NCBI RefSeq assembly: GCF_030294945.1
Contig: NZ_AP018448.1
Location: 5,176,001-5,240,000, forward strand
Source: Streptomyces graminofaciens
Lineage (GTDB): Bacteria > Actinomycetota > Actinomycetes > Streptomycetales > Streptomycetaceae
Reading direction: 5' to 3'
DNA length: 64,000 bases
Below the pieces are notes generated by a model. The model was given only the letters and a program-made list of their open reading frames with translations, was not told the DNA's origin and did no database searches. Within the stretch, counting starts at the first letter, position 1. Each line of letters begins with the position of its first letter. A program made the translations under genes and the position numbers. Below are positions 1 to 9,254 of the stretch, one piece after another.

Positions 1-90
1 CCGAGCGCGCGCACCCCCGGGGACTTCAGGACCCCCAGGGACTCCGGGACTCCCGCGCTCCCCAGGCGCACACCGAACGCGCAGGGGCAT

Positions 91-140
91 GCATGGACGC
101 GCATGGGCGTGCATGGGCGTATATGGGCGTGCATGGGAGG
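91..140. repeat. 10-bp tandem repeat, five copies
   Basis: Five consecutive 10-bp units close to GCATGGGCGT run through this stretch, the fourth starting with AT instead of GC. They lie upstream of the small gene at 301. Otherwise positions 1-300 show no gene I can support. The repeat could be slippage-prone spacer DNA; no function is evident. Confidence 0.7.
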
Positions 141-300
141 ACGCTGGAGAACACAGGAGGACACAGGAGGGCATCGGGAGGCCTGCAATCCGCCAATCGA
201 TGCACATCCCTTCACAGCGCCAGGTGTGACGCGCAACACTCGCAGGCGCATGAACGTTGCCGCCTCGGTCCTCGACGACCCGCGGAAGTGAGGGCAAGTC

Positions 301-609
301 ATGTCCGTGCAGGATTCCGTGCAAGACGAACTGACATCCGTCCAGCGCTGCCTCGACGACCTCTACCGGTCGGTGGGTCGCCTGGAGCAGCGGATCGGCA
401 GCGGCGGGCTCGACATGCGCCGCGTCCGCGCCGACGCCGACCATCTGCGCGAGAGCCTCGCGCTGCTGCGCGAGACGACCTCCGGGCCGGCCACGCAGCA
501 GACGAAGCGTCCCGATCTCGTGCCCGTCCCCGACACGCCGTACGACGACTCCCTGTGGACCGACTCGGACGACGAGGGCCTGGGCGCCCGTGACCGCCAC
601 GCCCCCTGA
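301..609 (+). CDS. small conserved-type hypothetical protein, 102 aa
   Basis: I do not recognise a named family. The protein is acidic and soluble, with no signal peptide or membrane segment. Residues about 5-65 (SVQDELTSVQRCLDDLYRSV onward) look like two amphipathic helices with a heptad pattern, so a coiled-coil hairpin is likely. The tail (about 65-102) is polar and probably disordered, ending in an Asp-rich stretch. The ATG at 301 follows a GAAGTGAGGG-like Shine-Dalgarno stretch. It is a lone gene followed by a strong hairpin at 611-669, about 240 bp ahead of the succinate dehydrogenase operon. Codon use is typical of the region. Confidence 0.7.
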   Translation: MSVQDSVQDELTSVQRCLDDLYRSVGRLEQRIGSGGLDMRRVRADADHLRESLALLRETTSGPATQQTKRPDLVPVPDTPYDDSLWTDSDDEGLGARDRHAP

Positions 610-610
610 A

Positions 611-673
611 CCCGACCGGCCCGACCGGCCCGACAGGCCCGACAGGTCCGACCGGTCGGGCCGGTCGGGCCGA
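611..673. repeat. 9-bp tandem repeats forming a large hairpin
   Basis: Seven 9-bp units (CCCGACCGG and variants) are arranged so that the last ones are in inverted orientation. Bases 611-628 are perfectly complementary to 652-669, an 18-bp GC-only stem with a loop of about 23 nt. It starts 2 bases after the stop of the gene at 301-609 and probably acts as its terminator. There is no U-run, which is usual in Streptomyces. Confidence 0.65.
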
Positions 674-848
674 CAGGACCGAGACGCCCGACCCGACGGC
701 GACGAGTGAGCCGGAGGGGCGCGCGGCAGGCGTACACCGCCACCGCGCGCCCCCGAGGCGAGCCTCGCTCCGACGGCGAGCCCGGCGCGCCCCGAACGCC
801 CGCCCGGCACGCCCCTGCCGCGAGCCCTGAGAGAAGGTGCCGCACACC

Positions 849-1670
849 TTGACCACTGGCACGGAACCACATCCCCCACGCGGCGGCGTACGCACCCCGA
901 CGCGCGCCGCGATCACCGCCCCGCATCTGCGGACCGACCGCTGGTGGCTGGCCCCCGCCGCCACCGCCGCCGGGCTGCTGGCCTTCATCGTCTACTCGAC
1001 CTGGCGGGCCTTCGCGAACGCCGACTACTACGCGGCGCCGTACGTCTCGCCGTTCTACTCCCCCTGCCTCGCGGAGAACTGCGCGCCGATGCACGCGGGC
1101 CCCAATGCCGACCTCTTCGGCGGCTGGTGGGGCATCTCGCCGGCGATCATCATCCTGATCTTCCCGCTCGGCTTCCGCCTGACCTGCTACTACTACCGCA
1201 AGGCCTACTACCGCGGCTTCTGGGCCTCCCCGCCCGCCTGCGCGGTGGCCGAGCCGCACAAGAAGTACACCGGCGAGACCCGCTTCCCGCTGATCCTGCA
1301 GAACATCCACCGGTACTTCTTCTACGCGGCCATCGTCGTCGCCGGGATCCTCACCTACGACACCGTGCTCGCCTTCCGGGACGAGCACTACGAGTGGGGC
1401 CACATGGGCCTCGGCACGCTCGTCTTTCTCCTCAACATCGTGCTGATCTGGGCGTACACCATCTCCTGCCACTCCTGCCGGCACATCGTCGGCGGCAAGC
1501 TCAAGCACTTCTCCAAGCATCCCGTGCGCTACAAGGCATGGCAGTTCGTCGGGAAGCTGAACGCCCGCCACATGCTGCTGGCCTGGGCGTCGTTGGTGAG
1601 CGTGGCGCTCGCCGACTTCTACGTCTATCTCGTCGCGTCCGGCGCCTTCGACGATCCGCGCTTCTTCTAG
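849..1670 (+). CDS. succinate dehydrogenase membrane anchor, Sdh1 type
   Basis: Membrane subunit of a succinate:quinone oxidoreductase, expected to bind quinone and possibly heme b and to anchor the A and B subunits. The 273-aa product has about five hydrophobic segments (near residues 30-50, 95-115, 155-175, 195-215, 245-265). Histidines that could ligate heme occur in NIHRYFFYAAIVV, EWGHMGLG and CHSCRHIVGG. Length and gene order match the mycobacterial Sdh1 anchor (Rv0249c) as I recall it. I chose TTG at 849 because a GAGAAGG motif lies about 12 bases upstream; GTG at 837 overlaps that motif. The flavoprotein starts 18 bases after the stop, so this is the first gene of a three-gene operon. 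The exact start is the weakest point. Confidence 0.85.
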   Translation: MTTGTEPHPPRGGVRTPTRAAITAPHLRTDRWWLAPAATAAGLLAFIVYSTWRAFANADYYAAPYVSPFYSPCLAENCAPMHAGPNADLFGGWWGISPAIIILIFPLGFRLTCYYYRKAYYRGFWASPPACAVAEPHKKYTGETRFPLILQNIHRYFFYAAIVVAGILTYDTVLAFRDEHYEWGHMGLGTLVFLLNIVLIWAYTISCHSCRHIVGGKLKHFSKHPVRYKAWQFVGKLNARHMLLAWASLVSVALADFYVYLVASGAFDDPRFF

Positions 1671-1688
1671 ATTGGGTGGGGCCTTTAG

Positions 1689-3626
1689 ATGTCCGTGGTC
1701 GAGCGACAGGAGTGGGACGTCGTCGTGGTCGGCGCCGGCGGTGCCGGGTTGCGCGCCGCCATCGAGGCGCGCGAGCGGGGCGCCCGTACGGCCGTGATCT
1801 GCAAGTCCCTGTTCGGCAAGGCACACACGGTGATGGCCGAGGGCGGCATCGCGGCGGCGATGGCCAACGCCAACGAGCACGACAACTGGCAGGTCCACTT
1901 CCGCGACACTATGCGCGGCGGCAAGTTCCTCAACCAGTGGCGCATGGCCGAACTGCACGCGCAGGAGGCCCCCGACCGGGTGTGGGAGCTGGAGACCTGG
2001 GGCGCCCTGTTCGACCGTACGAAGGACGGCCGGATCTCCCAGCGCAACTTCGGCGGCCACGAGTATCCGCGCCTGGCGCATGTCGGCGACCGTACGGGCC
2101 TCGAACTGATCCGCACGCTGCAACAGAAGATCGTGTCGTTGCAGCAGGAGGACCACCGGGAGACCGGCGACTACGAGTCCCGGCTGAAGGTCTTCCAGGA
2201 GTGCACGGTCACGCGCGTCCTGAAGGACGGTAGCCGGGTCTCGGGTGTCTTCGCCTACGAGCGCGAGACCGGCCGTTTCTTCGTCCTCGAAGCGCCCGCC
2301 GTCGTGATCGCCACCGGCGGCATCGGCAAGTCCTTCAAGGTGACGTCGAACTCGTGGGAGTACACGGGCGACGGCCACGCACTGGCCCTGCTGGCCGGGG
2401 CGCCGCTGCTGAACATGGAGTTCGTGCAGTTCCACCCGACGGGCATGGTCTGGCCGCCGTCGGTGAAGGGCATCCTCGTCACCGAGTCCGTACGAGGAGA
2501 CGGCGGCGTCCTGCGCAACTCCGAGGGCAAGCGGTTCATGTTCGACTACATCCCGGACGTCTTCAAGGAGAAGTACGCACAGTCCGAGGAGGAGGGCGAC
2601 CGCTGGTACGAGGACCCGGACAACAACCGTCGGCCACCGGAGCTGCTGCCCCGTGACGAGGTCGCCCGAGCGATCAACTCCGAGGTGAAGGCGGGCCGGG
2701 GCTCCCCGCACGGCGGCGTGTTCCTCGACGTGTCGACCCGTATGCCCGCGGAGGTCATCAAACGTCGGCTGCCGTCCATGTACCACCAGTTCAAGGAGCT
2801 GGCGGACGTCGACATCACGGCGGAGGCGATGGAGGTCGGGCCGACCTGTCACTACGTGATGGGGGGTATCGCGGTCGAGTCGGACACGGCTGCGGCACGC
2901 GGGGTGCCCGGTCTGTACGCGGCCGGGGAGGTGGCCGGCGGTATGCACGGCTCCAACCGCCTCGGCGGCAACTCCCTCTCCGACCTGCTGGTCTTCGGCC
3001 GCAGGGCCGGGCTGCACGCGGCCGAGTACGCCACGGGCCCGAGCGACGGCCGTCCCGGTGTGGACGACGCCCAGATCGACCTGGCGGCCGCGGAGGCACT
3101 GCGGCCGTTCTCGGCCGAAGGCCCCGGCGACGAGGCCGGGCATCCGCCGGAGAACCCGTACACGCTCCACCAGGAACTCCAGCAGGCCATGAACGACCTG
3201 GTCGGGATCATCCGCCGCGAGGCCGAGATGGAACGCGCCCTGGAGAAACTGGCGGAGCTGCGGGTACGGGCGCGCCGGGCCGGGGTCGAGGGCCACCGGC
3301 AGTTCAACCCGGGCTGGCACCTGGCCCTCGACCTTCGCAACATGCTCCTGGTGAGCGAATGCGTGGCCCGTGCCGCGCTGGAACGCACCGAGTCGCGCGG
3401 CGGCCACACCCGCGAGGACCACCCGACGATGGACCGCGCCTGGCGCCGCCTGAACCTGCTCTGCCGCCTCACCGATCCGACGGGAGGTCTGGCGGCGACG
3501 GACCCGGTCCACGGCCAGATCGACCTCGTACGCGAGACCACCGAACCCATCCGCCCGGACCTGCTCGCCCTGTTCGACAAGGAGGAGCTGGTCAAGTACC
3601 TCGCCGAAGAGGAGCTGTACGAGTGA
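1689..3626 (+). CDS. sdhA: succinate dehydrogenase flavoprotein subunit
   Basis: Oxidises succinate to fumarate with FAD on the cytoplasmic face of the membrane; electrons pass to SdhB. The 645-aa product starts with the FAD dinucleotide fold VVVGAGGAGLRAAIEA (about residues 11-27). KAHTVMAEGGIAAAMA follows, whose His is the usual covalent FAD ligand. Further family motifs are HPTGMVWPP with the active-site region after it, RGDGGVLRN, and HGSNRLGGNSLSDLLVFG near residue 420. Length equals the Sdh1-type flavoprotein. A GGTGGGG ribosome-binding site precedes ATG 1689. Its stop overlaps the start of the iron-sulfur subunit by four bases, indicating translational coupling. Confidence 0.95.
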   Translation: MSVVERQEWDVVVVGAGGAGLRAAIEARERGARTAVICKSLFGKAHTVMAEGGIAAAMANANEHDNWQVHFRDTMRGGKFLNQWRMAELHAQEAPDRVWELETWGALFDRTKDGRISQRNFGGHEYPRLAHVGDRTGLELIRTLQQKIVSLQQEDHRETGDYESRLKVFQECTVTRVLKDGSRVSGVFAYERETGRFFVLEAPAVVIATGGIGKSFKVTSNSWEYTGDGHALALLAGAPLLNMEFVQFHPTGMVWPPSVKGILVTESVRGDGGVLRNSEGKRFMFDYIPDVFKEKYAQSEEEGDRWYEDPDNNRRPPELLPRDEVARAINSEVKAGRGSPHGGVFLDVSTRMPAEVIKRRLPSMYHQFKELADVDITAEAMEVGPTCHYVMGGIAVESDTAAARGVPGLYAAGEVAGGMHGSNRLGGNSLSDLLVFGRRAGLHAAEYATGPSDGRPGVDDAQIDLAAAEALRPFSAEGPGDEAGHPPENPYTLHQELQQAMNDLVGIIRREAEMERALEKLAELRVRARRAGVEGHRQFNPGWHLALDLRNMLLVSECVARAALERTESRGGHTREDHPTMDRAWRRLNLLCRLTDPTGGLAATDPVHGQIDLVRETTEPIRPDLLALFDKEELVKYLAEEELYE

Positions 3627-4390
3627 GCAGCTACGAGGCCCGCTTCAGGGTGTGGCGGGGCGATGTGCAGGGCGGCGACCTGGAGGACTTCAAGGTCGAG
3701 GTCAACGACGGCGAGGTGGTGCTGGACATCATCCATCGCCTCCAGTCGACCCAGGCGCCCGATCTCGCCGTCCGCTGGAACTGCAAGGCGGGCAAGTGCG
3801 GTTCGTGTTCGGCGGAGATCAACGGGCGGCCGCGGCTGATGTGCATGACGCGGATGTCGGTGTTCGAGCGGGACGAGACGATCACGGTCACCCCGCTCCG
3901 CGCGTTCCCGGTGGTCCGGGACCTGGTGACGGATGTCGGCTTCAACTACACCAAGGCGCGCGAGGTCCCGGCGTTCGTGCCGCCGGCCGATCTCGGGCCC
4001 GGTGAGTACCGCATGATGCAGGAGGACGTGGACCGGTCGCAGGAGTTCCGCAAGTGCATCGAGTGCTTCCTGTGCCAGGACACGTGCCATGTGGTCCGCG
4101 ATCACGAGGAGAACAAGACGGCGTTCGCGGGCCCGCGGTTCCTGATGCGGGTGGCCGAGCTGGACATGCACCCGCTGGACGCGGCCGAGGAGTCCGGCCT
4201 GGACCGCAAGAAGACCGCCCAGGACGAGCACGGCCTCGGCTACTGCAACATCACCAAGTGCTGTACGGAGGTCTGCCCCGAGGGCATCAAGATCACGGAC
4301 AACGCCCTGATCCCCCTGAAGGAACGGGCCGTGGACCGCAAGTACGACCCGTTGGTGTGGCTTGGCTCGAAGATTCGGAGGCGCCCGTAG
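3623..4390 (+). CDS. sdhB: succinate dehydrogenase iron-sulfur subunit
   Basis: Carries electrons from the flavoprotein to the membrane subunit. The 255-aa protein has the plant-type 2Fe-2S motif CKAGKCGSC plus a fourth Cys in LMCMTRM (about residues 54-75). The C-terminal half has CIECFLCQDTC and CNITKCCTEVCPEG for the 4Fe-4S and 3Fe-4S clusters. GTG at 3623 overlaps the sdhA stop (GTGA) and gives the natural N terminus; the longer reading frame upstream is only the overlap with sdhA. Last gene of the operon. Together the three genes form a second-type (Sdh1-like) complex; Streptomyces normally also has a canonical sdhCDAB elsewhere. Confidence 0.95.
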   Translation: MSSYEARFRVWRGDVQGGDLEDFKVEVNDGEVVLDIIHRLQSTQAPDLAVRWNCKAGKCGSCSAEINGRPRLMCMTRMSVFERDETITVTPLRAFPVVRDLVTDVGFNYTKAREVPAFVPPADLGPGEYRMMQEDVDRSQEFRKCIECFLCQDTCHVVRDHEENKTAFAGPRFLMRVAELDMHPLDAAEESGLDRKKTAQDEHGLGYCNITKCCTEVCPEGIKITDNALIPLKERAVDRKYDPLVWLGSKIRRRP

Positions 4391-4394
4391 GTCT

Positions 4395-4521
4395 TGCGCC
4401 CCTGAGGGGCGCGGAGAACTGCGCGACAAGCCCCCACCGACCCGCGGCCGACAAGCCGGCCCGGGGGTCGACGGGGGCAGCCTCTGGGGACGGGACGGGA
4501 CGGGACGAGACGGGACGGGAG
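4395..4521. repeat. half of a Streptomyces intergenic palindrome plus GGGAC tandem repeats
   Basis: Bases about 4395-4437 contain GCGCCCCTGAGGGGCGC followed by GAGAACTGCGCGACAAG. This is the same motif as the right arm of the inverted repeat at 9844-9921. Bases about 4486-4521 are a run of GGGAC pentamers. The region lies between the sdh operon and the next gene and may serve as the operon's terminator. Confidence 0.55.
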
Positions 4522-4614
4522 GGGTAGGGCGGCGGGGGCGAGAAACCAACACCCCTCCCCCCTACCGCCGCACCCCACTAGCGACCCCGCACAACCAGCC
4601 ATACGCTCCCAAAT

Positions 4615-6015
4615 GTGACGTCACGCCCAAGTCGAAGCCGGTCGCGCCACGCCCCGTCGGACATAGGCGTGCGGGTGGCACACGCCCTGTTCGGCGGAGT
4701 CGCGGTCATGGCATGGCTGCTGCTGCCCGCGATGACGGACCCCCCGGTCCCCCCGGAGGCCAAGGAGCCCCGGGCCGCCGTCACACAGCCCAAGGACGAC
4801 GGCTCCTCCGGCACGGACCTCGTGCTGCCGGTGGCCCTCCTGGGCGCGGCGGGAGCGGCCGCCACGTACTCGTACGTACGGCGCAAGCGGCGCACCGAGG
4901 GCCGCACGACGCCCGCCCCAAGCCACGCACCGGCCGCCGGCCTCCCCGAGGAACCCCTGCCCGTACTCGACCAGCGGTCGCTGAGGGCCCTCCTGGAGAC
5001 CGACGACTGCGTCCGTACGAGCGCCGAGGAACTCCGTTTCGCGGCGGCCCGCTCCGGCCCGGAGGCGGCCGAACCGTACTCCCGGGCGGTGGCGTACGCG
5101 CGAGCCGAGCTGGCGAAGGCCTTCCGGCTGCGGCAGCGGCTGGACGAGACCTCGGGCACCGCGCCCGACGATGAGCGGACCATGCTCCAGGAGATCGTCG
5201 CCCGGTGCGCGGACGCGCAGTCACGGCTCGACTCGGCGGCACCGGGCCTGGATCAACTGCGTGCCCTGGAACGGGAGATGAGCGCCGCGCTGGAATGCGC
5301 GGAGACCCGCTTCCGCGAACTGACCGGCCGGACGGCGACCGCCGCCACGACGCTCGCGGAGCTGCGCGAACGGTACGACCCCGCCGTCTCCCTCCCCGTC
5401 GCCGGGCACGTCGAACAGGCCAAGGACCGCCTGGTGTTCGCCACGGTCCAGCTCAACCGGGCACGTCAGGCCCTGGACCGGGGCGAGGACGCCGCGGCGG
5501 CGGTGTGTCTGCGGGCCGCCGAGGGGGCCGTGGACCAGGCGGACGTGTTCGTGAGCGGCGTGGAACGCCTCGCCGGTGAACCGCCCGCGACCGCCGGGAC
5601 GACCACCGACCCGCTCCTTGCGGCCCGCGCCGCCGTGGCCGCCGCGGCGGACTACGTCACCACGCATCGCGGAGCGGTGGCCACCCCCGCGAGAACCCGG
5701 CTGGCGGAGGCGGAACGGTGCCTCACCGCCGCCGATCACGCCGAGCACGCCGAGCCCCCCGAGAACACGGATGCCGGCCCCGACAGCGAGCGTGCCCTCA
5801 CCCTCGCCCAGGAAGCCCGGCAGCTGGCCGAGCGGGACGTGCGGTCGTACGGCAATCCGTACGGCGGGCCCGTCGTGGACGGACTCGGTGGGGCCCTGCT
5901 CGGCGGAATCGTCCTCGGCGAGGCGCCCGGCGGCGGCCGGAGCGAACCGCGCGGGCCCGCCTGCTTCGGCGGCACCGCGACCCGTGGCCGCAGAACGACC
6001 GGCGGCCACTTCTGA
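4615..6015 (+). CDS. membrane protein with coiled-coil domain, unknown function
   Basis: The 466-aa protein has two hydrophobic segments near residues 19-36 (VAHALFGGVAVMAWLLL) and 68-85, joined by a Pro-rich extracytoplasmic loop, then an Ala/Glu/Arg-rich helical region (about 120-400) that looks like a long coiled coil. The tail contains GNPYGGPVVDGLGGALLGG and ends in a Gly/Arg-rich stretch (TRGRRTTGGHF). Streptomyces TPM-domain proteins have a similar tail, but I do not see the TPM domain itself. The GTG at 4615 has no Shine-Dalgarno motif; a TACGCT box at 4602-4607 suggests a leaderless transcript. Function unknown. Confidence 0.75.
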   Translation: MTSRPSRSRSRHAPSDIGVRVAHALFGGVAVMAWLLLPAMTDPPVPPEAKEPRAAVTQPKDDGSSGTDLVLPVALLGAAGAAATYSYVRRKRRTEGRTTPAPSHAPAAGLPEEPLPVLDQRSLRALLETDDCVRTSAEELRFAAARSGPEAAEPYSRAVAYARAELAKAFRLRQRLDETSGTAPDDERTMLQEIVARCADAQSRLDSAAPGLDQLRALEREMSAALECAETRFRELTGRTATAATTLAELRERYDPAVSLPVAGHVEQAKDRLVFATVQLNRARQALDRGEDAAAAVCLRAAEGAVDQADVFVSGVERLAGEPPATAGTTTDPLLAARAAVAAAADYVTTHRGAVATPARTRLAEAERCLTAADHAEHAEPPENTDAGPDSERALTLAQEARQLAERDVRSYGNPYGGPVVDGLGGALLGGIVLGEAPGGGRSEPRGPACFGGTATRGRRTTGGHF

Positions 6016-6149
6016 CACCCGACCGGCAGACCGGAGGCCAGTGCCCCGGCAGGCGACGTCTGCCCCGTCGCGACGCCCGGCACGCCGTCTCGCCGCACCG
6101 GCAGCACGCACCGGACGCCGCCGGGCAGGCGGGACGTTCGCAACAGGCC

Positions 6150-8927
6150 CTAGAACAGACTCAGCAACGCCTCCGCCGGATCCGTCAGCCCGGTTTCCCC
6201 GCCCGGCAGCGGCAGTTCGAACCACACGGTCTTGCCGCGGGGCGTACGGCGTGAGCCCCAGCCCGCGGAGAGCAGACCGACGAGCTGGAGGCCGCGGCCG
6301 CCCTCGTCCGTGTCACGGGCCCGGCGGCGGCGCGGCTGGACGAGCCCGGCGTCCCAGACCTCGCAGACCAGGGTTCTGTCCAGCAGCAGCCGGAGCCGGA
6401 TCTCACCCTCGCCGTATCGCAGGGCGTTGGTGACCAGCTCGCTGACCAGCAGTTCCGCGGTGTCGACGAGGGGTTCCAGGTCCCAGCTGGTCAGTCGGGC
6501 GCGGGCGTACTCGCGGGCGCGGCCCACGCTGCGCGGCTCGCGCGGCAGGACCCAGTCACCGACCGAGTCGGCGGGCAGGCCCTGGACACGTGCCATCAGC
6601 AGGGCGATGTCGTCCTCGCCGTGGTGGGTGTCGAGGGTGTTGAGGACGTGGTCGCAGATGTCCTCCAGGGAGCGGGAGGAGTCGGCGGCGGGACGGGACA
6701 CCATCGGCAGGGCCGTCTGCCGGGCCGGGTCGGTGAGGGCGCCGACGAAGGCCTGGAGGCCCTCGTCGAGGGGGTGGTCGCGGGATTCGACCAGTCCATC
6801 CGTGTAGAGCGCCAAAAGGGCACCCTCGGGCAGTTCGACCTCCACCTCCTCGAACGGCTCGCCGCCCACGCCGAGCGGCATGCCCGGCGGCACGTCCAGC
6901 ATCAGCGCGCTCTCACCGGGCTCGACGAGGACGGGCGGCAGATGACCGGCGTTGGCGAAGGTGCAGCGCCTGGTCACCGAGTCGTAGACGGCGTACACGC
7001 AGGTCGCGAGGTACACCTCGGCGAGGTCCTTGTCCCGGGGCCGGCCGGCGGCCGTGCGGGAGGCCTGCTGGACGCCGGCCGGGGTGCCGAGGCCCCGCGC
7101 GATCTCGTCCAACGCGGAGAGGACCTCGGCGGGTTCGAGGTCGAGGAGGGCCAACGTGCGTACGGCCGTGCGGAGTTCGCCCATCGCCACCGCGGCGCGC
7201 AGGCCACGGCCCATGACGTCGCCGACGACGAGGGCGGTGCGGTGGCCGGGGAGTTCGATGACGTCGAACCAGTCGCCGCCGACCTCGGTGGCCGCGTTGC
7301 CCGGCAGATAGCGGCAGGCGATGTCGAGGCCGGACGCCTCGGGGTCGCCCGGCGGCAGCAGGGAGCGCTGGAGGATCAGGGCGCGCTCGTGCTCGCGGCG
7401 GTACAGGCGCGCGTTGTCGATGGAGACCGCGGCGCGCGCGGCCAGCTCCACGGCGAGCATCCGGTCGCGCTCGCCGAACGGCTCGCTGCCCTTCGCCCGC
7501 GAGAACTGGACGAGTCCCACGACGGTGTCGTGCGCGACCATCGGCACGGCGAGCGTCGTCTGGACCAGGCTGCCCTCCTCGGGCACCTGCTGGGGGCGGG
7601 CGGTGCGCAGGGCGTCCGCGCAGGGCGAGTTGAACGGGTAGTGGTGGACCGAGCCGACGGCGACCGGGGCCGGTCCGCCGACGAAGGGCGCGTCGGAGAC
7701 CGCGCTGGCGAAGGCGACCCGCCGTAGCTCGGCGCTGCCGTCGGCGAGCCCGGGCGGGGTCTCGTCGCCGGCCAGCAGGCCCTGGTAGAGGTCTACGGCG
7801 GCGAGGTCGCAGAAGCCGGGGACCACGACGTCGAGCAGCTCGCGGGCGGTGGTCTCCAGGTCGAGGGTGTTGCCGATGCGGGAGCCGACCTCGTTCAGCA
7901 GGGCGAGGTTGCGGCGGGCGGAGGCGGCCTCGCGGGCGGCGGCGCGGCGGGCCGTGATGTCGATGGCGAGCCAGGCGATGCCGATGGGGCGGCCGGTGCC
8001 GCTGTGCACGCGATAGAGGTTGACGGACCAGTCGCGGCGCTCTTCGGAGCCGGGCACGAAGCCCGTTATGTGCATGTCGGTGATCGAGTCGCCGGTCTCC
8101 AGGACCCGGCGCAGCGTCGCCTCGACCCGCTCGGCCTCCGGGGAGCGCAGATAGTCGTGGACGCCCCGGCCGCGATGGTCGTCGACGTGGCCGCCGTAGA
8201 TGGAGGCGAAGCGCTGGTTGGCGCGTCGCACCCGGAGGTCGGTGTCGATCAGAAGGAAACCGAACGGACATTGGCCGAAAATCGCCTGCGACGCGGCGAG
8301 ATCCGTCTCGATCCGGCGCAGGGTGCGGACATCGACGACGATGCACACGGCGGCCCGTTCGCCGCCCTCCACCGTGGTCGGCATCACATAGACCTCGGCG
8401 AGCCCCTCGGCGCCCTCGGGCCCCGGCACCCGGAAAGGGACCACACCGGTCCACTCCCGGCCGTCGAGGACCTCGGCCATCTTCCGCTGGCCCTCTTCAC
8501 GTCGGTCTGGGTCGATGAACGCCTCGATGGGGTCCATGCCCACGGCCCGCTCGGCGGAAATCCCGAAGAGCTGCTCGGCCCGCAGACTCCACTGGTCGAC
8601 GAGACCGTCCGGACCTATGGAGAAGGACGCGACCTTGATGTAGTCGTACATCGAGCCGGGCGGGCTGACCTGCCACATCAGGTCACCGGGGGAAGAGGCA
8701 CCGCCCAGGGAGGTGGGCACCCCCGCGGTGTCGGCCGCCCGCGCCGGGCCGTCTCCGGCACGGCGTGTCGCGCCGGCCGTCCCGTCGCGCGACGGCCCGC
8801 GCGGCGTGTCGCGCGCGGCCCCGCCCAGGCCGGAAACATCCGCGGCCTCGGGCCTGGCGCCGCCCGACGGGCCCATGGACTGCATGGTCCCCGTGGCCTC
8901 CGTGGCCTTCGCTGGTATCTCGCTCAC
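6150..8927 (-). CDS. PAS-PAS-GAF-SpoIIE phosphatase with RsbW-like ATPase domain
   Basis: Multidomain regulator of about 925 aa, expected to act in partner switching on anti-sigma antagonists. Order: low-complexity N terminus (1-70), PAS (about 90-200), second PAS (205-330), GAF (345-520), PP2C/SpoIIE phosphatase (about 540-760; EVGGDWFDVIELPG, VVGDVMGRGLRAAVAMGEL, FANAGHLPPVLV, YTDGLVESR supply the metal-binding Asp residues) and a C-terminal HATPase (LLVSELVTNALRYG ... DEGGRGLQLVG). I chose GTG 8927, preceded by GGAGGGG; the reading frame continues upstream to 9068 without a better signal. A second protein with a similar phosphatase-kinase layout lies at 38138, and a stand-alone kinase lies upstream at 9255. 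Stress sensing via PAS/GAF is inferred. Confidence 0.9.
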   Translation of the reverse strand: MSEIPAKATEATGTMQSMGPSGGARPEAADVSGLGGAARDTPRGPSRDGTAGATRRAGDGPARAADTAGVPTSLGGASSPGDLMWQVSPPGSMYDYIKVASFSIGPDGLVDQWSLRAEQLFGISAERAVGMDPIEAFIDPDRREEGQRKMAEVLDGREWTGVVPFRVPGPEGAEGLAEVYVMPTTVEGGERAAVCIVVDVRTLRRIETDLAASQAIFGQCPFGFLLIDTDLRVRRANQRFASIYGGHVDDHRGRGVHDYLRSPEAERVEATLRRVLETGDSITDMHITGFVPGSEERRDWSVNLYRVHSGTGRPIGIAWLAIDITARRAAAREAASARRNLALLNEVGSRIGNTLDLETTARELLDVVVPGFCDLAAVDLYQGLLAGDETPPGLADGSAELRRVAFASAVSDAPFVGGPAPVAVGSVHHYPFNSPCADALRTARPQQVPEEGSLVQTTLAVPMVAHDTVVGLVQFSRAKGSEPFGERDRMLAVELAARAAVSIDNARLYRREHERALILQRSLLPPGDPEASGLDIACRYLPGNAATEVGGDWFDVIELPGHRTALVVGDVMGRGLRAAVAMGELRTAVRTLALLDLEPAEVLSALDEIARGLGTPAGVQQASRTAAGRPRDKDLAEVYLATCVYAVYDSVTRRCTFANAGHLPPVLVEPGESALMLDVPPGMPLGVGGEPFEEVEVELPEGALLALYTDGLVESRDHPLDEGLQAFVGALTDPARQTALPMVSRPAADSSRSLEDICDHVLNTLDTHHGEDDIALLMARVQGLPADSVGDWVLPREPRSVGRAREYARARLTSWDLEPLVDTAELLVSELVTNALRYGEGEIRLRLLLDRTLVCEVWDAGLVQPRRRRARDTDEGGRGLQLVGLLSAGWGSRRTPRGKTVWFELPLPGGETGLTDPAEALLSLF

Positions 8928-9254
8928 GCGAACCGTCCCCTCCAGCTCACCGCGTCCGGCTTCGGTCACCGGGTGCGGCTGCCCGCAGTATCCAGTACTA
9001 CGGCGCCGCACAACACGGTGTTCACGATCACAGCACGGTCCCGATCGTTTTTGGACCCGCCGGGACATACTCCCAATCTTCTAACCAGGCCGTGGCCCAT
9101 CGAACCAAAGACTCCGGCCAGCCGTGCTGGCTTGAACCTTACGGTCGCGGTGCGGGCGCCGTGCGCCCCGGGGAGCCGCCCCCTTCCGCCCGGCCGTACG
9201 CCGGGGGCTCCCGCCGTGCACCAGGAACGGCGCCGATACGCCGACAAGTGCGGT
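8928..9254. other. intergenic region between two minus-strand genes
   Basis: No gene is supported in this 327-bp gap. On the minus strand it must hold the promoter of the PAS/GAF/PP2C gene. A GATACT box with a TTGTGC box about 15 bases upstream (near 8992-9018) is a possible but imperfect promoter. Confidence 0.4.

Noticed and set aside
363..3512. 1049-codon minus-strand frame opposite the sdh operon
   Set aside because: Antisense shadow of sdhA and neighbours, caused by high third-position GC; no family resemblance.
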